This document shows, piece by piece, positions 61,901-64,000 of a DNA stretch of 64,000 nucleotides. Source of the stretch: Apostichopus japonicus (Eukaryota; Echinodermata; Holothuroidea; Aspidochirotida; Stichopodidae); contig NC_092580.1 of assembly GCF_037975245.1 (NCBI RefSeq), positions 28,421,501 through 28,485,500 of the forward strand, written 5' to 3'. Below the pieces are notes generated by a model that searched no databases, was not told where the DNA came from, and was given only the letters and a program-made list of their open reading frames with translations. Made by a program: the position numbers and the translations under genes. How positions within the stretch are numbered: position 1 is the stretch's first letter; the number at the start of each line of letters is the position of its first letter.

Positions 61901-63110
61901 CTATTAGAGATTGAAAGGATGACTTTTAAGGTACATAATTGTTTTCACAACATGCATTAAAATGTTTATAATATATATATAAATATCAAATAACATGAAG
62001 CAGTAGTGAATAATACATGAAGTGAAGGAAGCAAAACGATAAACCCTTGCGGGCTAGACTTGTGCTCCCCTCCCTAAATGTCATCCAAGGATGCTCCGTT
62101 GCTTATATGATGTTAAAAGAAAATGTGTTTTTTTCTGAGTTAATAAAGGCCTATAAAGGCCTACAATAATAGCCTGAAAGGTGTTGATGTCATCATCAAT
62201 GTAGCCTTAACAGAGCTTTCCATAGATTTAACATATTTCATAAAGGTGAATATTTTGAAAACCAGAATAGCTAGATACAAACATTGATTACACTCAAATT
62301 TATCTTTCCCTTTGGAATATAATGTATTTATCAAGACTAAAGTCATCCATTAATGTATAATAGTCTGATAGTAAGCAATAAAACAATAATAATAATAATC
62401 ATAATAAATTAGATTTATAAAGCGCCTTACAATGTAAAACAAACTCAAGGCGCTGTACATATAATCTAAATCTATTATAAATCTAATAAAAAGCAACAAA
62501 TCAATTAAACAAAACAAAAAATAGTAAACCTTAAAACAGTGAAAAAATAGAAGGAATCACTAAAAAAGCGGAAACGCCCTAACAATGTTAATACACAATA
62601 AAACAGGATAAGAACTAGTATTACAGGCTAAAACAAGGAAAATTATTATCAACATAAACTAAACATATGAGTTTTCAGGTTTCCAGCAATACTTCTTAAA
62701 ACTATGTGAATTATTGATCAACCAAACCCAGCGCTGGATGTTGGGGTGGAGGGGGGGGGGGGTGGAGGGGGTTGGAAAGGGAATGGAAGGAAGAGGAAAA
62801 GGATGTGGGAGGAAGGGAGTTTGTGTAACAGTTGGGAGGTGGACACTAGGTATACATGCAGGGACATAGGTGTCTATTTTGGTACACTGTCATGATGTAA
62901 TGTATTTCTTTGAGCCACCCTTTCCCTTCCCTCCCCCAACCCACGGCACCATCTTACATTTTATTGTTGCAGAAGACACCAAAAAGTTAACATACCATCT
63001 TCAGTCAACGGTGTAAAGTTGAGGTTGTCATCTCTGATGGATACACGGTATTGTTTTCCAGCAAGCTTTACAGATTCCATCAAGTCTGTCATCTCTGCTG
63101 TTGCAGCCAT
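23908..63110 (-). CDS. CERK: Ceramide kinase, complete (13 coding exons, 548 aa)
   Basis: Phosphorylates ceramide to ceramide 1-phosphate at Golgi and plasma-membrane surfaces. Exons 5' to 3': 63110-62996, 52681-52544, 46104-45982, 44083-43955, 39184-39121, 33248-33103, 32205-32131, 29478-29326, 28712-28607, 27551-27460, 25228-25026, 24820-24603, 23992-23908. All GT-AG, in phase; 1647 nt total. An N-terminal PH-like region (about 1-125) precedes the diacylglycerol-kinase-type catalytic domain: PKHLMVIINPRGG (130-142), VGVGGDGTVHE (192-201 region, GGDG at 195-198) and GIIPAGSTD. The CERK-specific CxxxCxxC motif is Cys347-Cys351-Cys354. LDVCSVHHNN, SFLGYGFFGD, GGVSPAAHLGNG, SSWNLDGE and VHCQLIQVFARG match human CERK closely. 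Human CERK is 537 residues. Sphingosine kinase and CERKL fit less well because they lack this cysteine motif and tail. Poly(A) site not resolved. Confidence 0.96.
24603..24820 (-). CDS. CERK: CERK exon 12: SSWNLDGE
   Basis: 218 nt after TTCTTAG; encodes YVEVHRVKAFKFQ, a Ser/Ala-rich variable insert, and SSTSSWNLDGEI, which matches human SNSSWNCDGEV. Donor GTATAT. Confidence 0.96.
25026..25228 (-). CDS. CERK: CERK exon 11: GGVSPAAHLGNG
   Basis: 203 nt after TTTTTCAG; encodes NQWEMKHGEFNAINAAILS, APGGVSPAAHLGNGCVDLV and LVKRCSRLQYLRYLLR. Ends in phase 0 before GTGAGT. Confidence 0.97.
25324..25925. repeat. 29-bp tandem repeat, about 20 diverged copies
   Basis: Units resemble GGCACTTTAGGAAATATCAA followed by TTTATCTAC. 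Copies differ by several bases each. In the CERK intron between exons 10 and 11, starting about 100 bp upstream of exon 11. Confidence 0.93.
25926..27459 (-). other. CERK intron 10, right part
   Basis: No exon. Contains a C/G-rich stretch (25940-26240) with GGGGG and CCCCC tracts that looks like a diverged repeat, the (CA)n tract and several poly-G/poly-C runs. Confidence 0.5.
26612..26643. repeat. (CA)n microsatellite
   Basis: About fifteen CA dinucleotides in a CERK intron. Nearby 26779-26792, 27187-27200 and 27379-27393 are poly-G or poly-C runs. Confidence 0.95.
27460..27551 (-). CDS. CERK: CERK exon 10: completes CxxxCxxC
   Basis: 92 nt after CTTTCAG; encodes CSVCKDKGEYIPLESG and an acidic variable loop. 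With exon 9 it gives CKAGCSVC, the motif that is characteristic of CERK (CRAGCFVC in human). Confidence 0.9.
27965..28382. mobile_element. Non-autonomous DNA element, TTAA target site, copy 1
   Basis: Flanked by TTAA at 27961-27964 and 28383-28386. Termini are inverted repeats: GGCATTGAAGACTCGC at the left and its complement at the right. A second copy lies at 47419-47777 with long blocks of near identity. This copy is longer because a LINE tail (about 28175-28247) sits inside it. TTAA duplication is typical of piggyBac-type elements, but the terminal bases do not clearly fit that family. No coding capacity. Confidence 0.85.
28175..28247 (+). mobile_element. LINE 3'-tail inserted within TTAA element
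   Basis: Contains TTTGGCGCTATATAAGTCTC followed by an ATT repeat, matching the minus-strand copy at 31430-31510. It is absent from the sister TTAA element at 47419, so it is a nested insertion. Confidence 0.75.
28607..28712 (-). CDS. CERK: CERK exon 9
   Basis: 106 nt after TTTTCATAG; encodes LLRYLGNRSYHGTVSYLP and ends CKAG, the first half of the CxxxCxxC motif. Donor taken after the second G to keep frame with exon 10. Confidence 0.92.
29036..29265. repeat. About 45-bp tandem repeat, 5-6 copies
   Basis: Units contain GCTGAGACACTATCACAT, then a GCTACTATAGTATTTAA-like block, with indels between copies. In the CERK intron just downstream of exon 8; the last unit ends about 60 bp from the exon 8 donor. 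Confidence 0.85.
29326..29478 (-). CDS. CERK: CERK exon 8: SVHHNN / LGYGFFGD
   Basis: 153 nt; encodes GLDVCSVHHNNYLLRY, SFLGYGFFGDVVKESE and YRWMGTNRYGLAG. Nearly the same as human CERK over its whole length, the strongest support for CERK rather than sphingosine kinase. Confidence 0.97.
29613..29783. mobile_element. Near-perfect 54-bp-arm hairpin (foldback element)
   Basis: Arms 29635-29688 and 29702-29755 are inverted copies over 54 bp with one mismatch, around a 13-nt loop. Imperfect pairing continues outward (ACAAATAACAAATGG against its complement CCATTCATTATTTGT) to about 29613 and 29783. Likely a recent foldback or MITE insertion. The apparent 64-codon ORF across it is an artefact of the palindrome. 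Confidence 0.85.
29778..30009. mobile_element. MITE-like element with 15-bp perfect terminal repeats
   Basis: Begins GTTTTATACAACACC and ends with the exact complement GGTGTTGTATAAAAC, 232 bp in all. It overlaps the right end of the adjacent hairpin by a few bases, so the two may be parts of one composite element. No clear target duplication. Confidence 0.6.
31076..31285. mobile_element. Palindromic MITE-like element
   Basis: Outer ends ATAATTATCACCCAGTTGG and a near-exact inverted copy ending at 31285 bracket a second inner inverted pair (near 31111-31150 and 31180-31225, sharing TATTGTCAGTAC). The whole 210 bp can fold on itself. The 71-codon open frame over it has no recognised homology. 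Confidence 0.75.
31431..31720 (-). mobile_element. 5'-truncated LINE: ORF2 C-terminus, 3' tail and (ATT)n
   Basis: The minus strand encodes YRSFQYSGSYLWNKLPDHIR and a KSLLKTHFF stretch, the usual C-terminal end of L2/CR1/Jockey-type ORF2 proteins. After the stop come TGTAAAGCGCTTTGAGCA, GGCGCTATATAAGTCTC and an ATT repeat ending near 31431. This copy explains the tail fragments elsewhere in the window. Confidence 0.8.
32131..32205 (-). CDS. CERK: CERK exon 7
   Basis: 75 nt after TTACACAG; encodes STDVIAFDTTGVNDPVTSAV and ends QIAQ, aligned with human STDCVCYSTVGTSDAETSAL. Donor GTAAGT. Confidence 0.93.
33103..33248 (-). CDS. CERK: CERK exon 6: GGDG catalytic motif
   Basis: 146 nt. Encodes IVGVGGDGTVHEIVNALL and, after an acidic linker, KFKVGIIPAG. 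GGDG is the ATP-binding/catalytic signature of this kinase superfamily. Confidence 0.96.
35523..35889. mobile_element. hAT-type non-autonomous element with 8-9 bp TSD
   Basis: Termini CAGGAGTGGGCAACCT and its inverted counterpart (complement of CAGGGGTGGGCAACCT) are typical hAT/Charlie ends. The direct repeat CTCTAACCC flanks both sides (35514-35522 and 35890-35898). 367 bp, non-coding, with GGCC-rich sub-terminal sequence. Confidence 0.92.
36494..36820. mobile_element. Probable hAT-like non-autonomous element
   Basis: Left end CAGGCGTAGATAG, right end TTCTACGCCAATG (inverted GGCGTAGA core). Flanks CCTGAAACCA (36484-36493) and CCTGACACCA (36821-36830) differ by one base and look like a target duplication. 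Interior has poly-G runs. Confidence 0.6.
39121..39184 (-). CDS. CERK: CERK exon 5 (64 nt)
   Basis: Short exon between acceptor CCGTAG and donor GTAAGTC; encodes QEQARELVMERDLSGYDG, aligned with human NQAKETLYEINIDKYDG. Both junction phases fit the neighbouring exons exactly. Confidence 0.88.
39185..43954 (-). other. CERK intron 4
   Basis: 4.8 kb with no exon. Apart from the LINE tail and microsatellite near 41600-41830 and a poly-G run at 43576-43590, no recognisable element is seen; 39500-41500 holds nothing I can name. Confidence 0.5.
41500..41830 (-). mobile_element. LINE 3'-tail region with (ATT)n and (ATAC)n tract
   Basis: The minus strand reads TAAGCGCCATGGGCAG, TGGCACTATATAAATCTAA and then ATT repeats at 41752-41775, the same tail architecture as at 31431. 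A separate (CATA)n microsatellite lies at 41608-41645. The element probably extends right to about 42000, but its 5' limit is unclear. Confidence 0.6.
43955..44083 (-). CDS. CERK: CERK exon 4: nucleotide-binding INPRGG motif
   Basis: 129 nt. The acceptor GTTCAG, not the CTCAG eight bases further in, keeps frame. Encodes RPKHLMVIINPRGG and KIYQKYVANVFNLAEIKTDV, the first conserved block of the kinase fold. Confidence 0.95.
44436..45355 (+). pseudogene. Decayed non-LTR reverse transcriptase
   Basis: On the plus strand YADDTELY is encoded from 44441, the catalytic YxDD box of LINE reverse transcriptases. Further on, VYIDDNLTYSCHLSSKV (around 44697-44750) matches the conserved xLGVxIDDxLxWxxHI region. 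Multiple stops and at least one frameshift separate them. The fragment ends near an A-rich tail (45325-45355). The 5' part of the element is absent. Clade not assigned. Confidence 0.65.
45760..45981 (+). mobile_element. LINE 3' end with (TCTTA)n tail abutting CERK exon 3
   Basis: GGGTTTAATAAAGTGAATC followed by (TTATC)n is a typical non-LTR retrotransposon 3' end. It is antisense to CERK and its pentamer repeat runs directly into the CERK exon 3 splice donor at 45981-45980. Confidence 0.7.
45982..46104 (-). CDS. CERK: CERK exon 3
   Basis: 123 nt after TTTTCAG; encodes SGKWKLCKHCIV and the helix SQQQTQSLLENITSV, matching human RRHRWKWAQVTFW and the helix before PKHLLV. Its donor GTAAGA is continuous with a (TAAGA)n repeat. 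Confidence 0.85.
46449..46471. repeat. Poly-A run
   Basis: About 23 consecutive A residues in a CERK intron; no adjacent retroposon body was recognised. Confidence 0.8.
47419..47777. mobile_element. Non-autonomous DNA element, TTAA target site, copy 2
   Basis: TTAA flanks at 47415-47418 and 47778-47781. Left terminus AGGGTGTGAAGACTCGC, right terminus the complement of AGGCATTGAAGACTCGC. Shares long blocks with 27965-28382, for example CCGGTAATCTGACCTAGTTT and GATAACAAGGTATCACGTTT. This is the uninterrupted form, 359 bp. Confidence 0.87.
50923..51128. mobile_element. Foldback element, AT-rich
   Basis: Ends GGAAGACTAATGTGGCCATG and its close inverted copy; imperfect pairing continues through A-rich and T-rich arms (ATATATATAG against CTATATATAT-like) to the centre near 51030. 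About 206 bp. Target duplication not evident. Confidence 0.75.
52544..52681 (-). CDS. CERK: CERK exon 2
   Basis: 138 nt after acceptor CCCATAG; encodes PFLHIPLKNILAVKTCES, the counterpart of the VPVSEIIAVEET strand of human CERK. Donor GTATGT. Preceded by the 9.9-10.3 kb first intron. Confidence 0.85.
52870..53005. repeat. (TA)n / (TATG)n microsatellite
   Basis: About 135 bp of almost pure TA with scattered G and C, in CERK intron 1 about 190 bp upstream of exon 2 in transcript orientation. Confidence 0.95.
53030..53470. repeat. Dispersed repeat family, copy 1
   Basis: Contains blocks ATATTTGTCTAGGG, TAACTTGGTAGCAAAGATCA, GTACATAATTATCTGTCTCC and TCAGGATACTGAATTTGAA. All recur at 61010-61380 in a different order; some recur inverted at 56085-56290. 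No coding potential. Transposon type unknown. Confidence 0.75.
53931..53973 (+). ncRNA. Hammerhead-ribozyme-like motif with intact core
   Basis: CTGACGA (53937-53943), a stem with 5-bp GGTCC/GGACC pairing and CAGGA loop, GAAA (53960-53963), then AATT and C. This fits the conserved type I hammerhead core (CUGANGA ... GAAA ... UH) with a minimal, self-complementary helix III, as described in Penelope-like elements. Helix I could form from GTATT and AATAT. Activity not shown; the surrounding sequence has no recognised Penelope ORF. Confidence 0.5.
54663..54706. repeat. 11-bp tandem repeat, 4 exact copies
   Basis: Four exact copies of ATGGTACTTAA in CERK intron 1. Confidence 0.95.
55533..55963. 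mobile_element. hAT-type non-autonomous element with perfect 8-bp TSD
   Basis: GGCATTAA flanks both sides (55525-55532 and 55964-55971). Termini TAGGGATGCACCGGAT and its exact complement match the hAT TAGGGATGCACC-type ends. The sub-terminal regions are dense in CCGGCCGGAT motifs, the only strongly CpG-rich DNA in this intron. 431 bp, non-coding. Confidence 0.95.
56085..56290. repeat. Dispersed repeat family, partial inverted copy
   Basis: Carries GCTACCAAGTTATGAACAAA, TTTTTCCCTAGACAAATA and CTCTTTCAATGTTG, the complement of sequence at 52985-53120. It also folds on itself through AAGATATAAATCTTTG and GATAAAGATTTGTATCTTT. Confidence 0.65.
56472..56543 (+). pseudogene. tRNA-like sequence (GTA anticodon position), SINE head or pseudogene
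   Basis: Good A box (TAACCTAGTGG) and B box (GGTTCGAATCC). A D arm, a 5-bp anticodon stem TCCGC/GCGGG with loop ATGTAAA, and a T arm CCGGG/CCTGG can all form. The loop would place GTA (Tyr) as anticodon. The acceptor strands GTGTCAG and TGGAGGC do not pair, so this is not a functional tRNA gene. Confidence 0.6.
57041..60960. mobile_element. 3.9-kb inverted-repeat element with repeated sub-terminal motif
   Basis: Left end TGGGTCTGTTCATGTTAA and right end (complement) TGGGTCTGTTCACATTAA form terminal inverted repeats, 12 bp perfect and imperfect for about 34 bp. TA lies directly outside both ends, compatible with TA target duplication. A 15-bp motif, GGTGATGTCCGAAAC, occurs in one or other orientation at about 57423, 57637, 57810, 57827, 57993, 58012, 59842, 59862, 60047, 60399 and 60432: two clusters near the ends and none in the middle 1.8 kb. 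No open frame over 66 codons, so it is non-autonomous or decayed. Family unassigned. Confidence 0.7.
61010..61380. repeat. Dispersed repeat family, rearranged copy
   Basis: Contains the same blocks as 53030-53470, but in a different order and with one block inverted (the TCAGGATACTGAATTTGAA block). It lies directly beside the right end of the 3.9-kb element. Confidence 0.75.
62385..62470 (-). mobile_element. LINE 3'-tail fragment with (ATT)n
   Basis: On the minus strand: TACAGCGCCTTGAGTTTG, AAGGCGCTTTATAAATCTAA, then ATT/ATG repeats. Same tail architecture as at 31431. In CERK intron 1 near exon 1. Confidence 0.65.
62996..63110 (-). CDS. CERK: CERK exon 1 (start codon)
   Basis: 38 codons plus one base. 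The ATG at 63110-63108 is chosen because an in-frame TGA lies directly before it (63113-63111) and no other in-frame ATG is available upstream. Encodes MAATAEMTDLMESVKLAG and the start of the PH-like region. Donor GTATGT. Confidence 0.85.
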
Positions 63111-63138
63111 TCATAAAACTTAGCTCTCATATCTGATC
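63089..63138 (-). promoter_or_regulatory. CERK: CERK 5'UTR segment with overlapping upstream ORF
   Basis: A TTTTTGCAG acceptor ends at 63139, so a non-coding 5' exon probably lies further upstream. Between it and the start codon an ATG at 63130-63128 opens a 13-codon ORF that stops at 63091-63089, inside the CERK frame. Another ATG at 63114-63112 is in the third frame. These could reduce or modulate initiation at the CERK ATG. Confidence 0.5.
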
Positions 63139-64000
63139 CTGCAAAAACGAAACATCAAAAAATATATAAATGCACTGAGAATGATTTATGAGGAACAACA
63201 TATATAATGATGGCAAAGTCTGCAGCATTCCTTAAAAGCTAAATTAATTATTTTTTTTGGGGGGGGTGGGAGGGAGGGGGGATTACACTGCACAAAAACT
63301 TGTGATGCTGTCAATATGTCAAGATGAAAAATAGAAGGAAAGATAAATTCATTTTTATCTGTACATGTATAACTCGAATTCCTTTGTCACCAAGATACTG
63401 TACCTACATGTACACAGATCATATTCTTTAGCCTCTCCAAAGCTGTTGGACAAATCCTTTGGCATCTCAGAGTGATTCAGTATATATGCAGAGATACTGT
63501 ATAACCTGATGTGTAGTCTAGTAACTAATTAACTCAGCTAAGTACAATCTTATCAACCTAATTTATACAAACAAATACATGGGTGGAGTAGAACACAGGC
63601 TTCCTATACAAGTTAATCATTATTCAAGGTTCACGGAAAAATATTGTTTACACACGTATATCGGTATCCGTCCATTGGTCACTTTGCTGGTTTTCTTTGT
63701 CTTTGATGAAATCCAAAAACTGTACTAAACAGGAAGCAGTGTGAGCAGGTCAAAGTATGGAACCAGAAGCTTACAATCTAAGAAGATTGAAATCTTGAAG
63801 ACTTAAATGGGGTTTTAGAATTTTCCACAGGTCAATACTTACAGTACCTATCTCTACTCAAAACATGCATATTTTTTAATGCACACACTTAAAGGAGCAG
63901 AGTTAACAGTTTCGAAACAAATTTGAGGTTCCTAGGTGAATTGTTTGTGGTAGGATTTTTTAAAACATGAATATTAGAAGAGGCTTGTTCCATGTTGAAA
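63139..64000 (-). other. CERK 5' region upstream of the first coding exon
   Basis: Probably an intron separating a 5' non-coding exon from coding exon 1, given the acceptor at 63140-63139. A poly-T/poly-G run lies at 63250-63267. No promoter element or further exon is recognised. Confidence 0.45.

Noticed and set aside
23908-63110. Sphingosine kinase or CERKL as the identity of the minus-strand gene
   Set aside because: The CKAGCSVC motif, SVHHNN block, GGVSPAAHLGNG and VHCQLIQVFARG tail are specific to CERK.

Overview
This window is eukaryotic nuclear DNA, AT-rich, with small GT-AG exons separated by large repeat-filled introns. Protein similarity and the repeat content (L2/CR1-like LINE 3' tails ending in ATT repeats, many short inverted-repeat elements, long poly-C/poly-G runs) suggest a marine invertebrate deuterostome, most likely an echinoderm. 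Species cannot be read from the sequence alone. Exons were assembled by hand from reading frame, splice sites and known family sequences.

Two conserved genes lie tail to tail. (1) Positions 3990-14147, + strand: glucose-6-phosphate dehydrogenase (G6PD). Eleven exons encode the last 461 residues; the N-terminal 53 or so residues, including the GASGDLAK coenzyme motif, are not visible and probably lie upstream of the window. (2) Positions 63110-23908, - strand: a complete ceramide kinase (CERK) of 13 coding exons and 548 residues, spread over 39 kb. Every exon joins in phase, the summed length is divisible by three, and the stop falls where the family ends. The two enzymes belong to separate pathways (pentose phosphate/NADPH; ceramide-1-phosphate synthesis), and their adjacency suggests no functional link.

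Region by region: 1-3989, upstream G6PD intron with a 165-bp tandem repeat; 3990-14452, G6PD exons, 3'UTR and poly(A) signal; 14453-23907, intergenic DNA with foldback and hammerhead-like repeats and two tandem arrays (20-bp and 55-bp units), the latter just downstream of the CERK stop; 23908-63110, CERK, whose introns hold most of the mobile DNA; 63111-64000, CERK 5'UTR and upstream sequence.

The CERK introns carry elements whose ends can be defined: two hAT-type elements with 8-9 bp target duplications, a third probable one, two copies of a TTAA-flanked family (one with a LINE tail inserted in it), several foldback elements, a decayed non-LTR reverse transcriptase, and a 3.9-kb element at 57041-60960 with terminal inverted repeats and a 15-bp motif repeated about eleven times near its two ends. 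That last element and the hammerhead-ribozyme-like sequences are the least ordinary things here.
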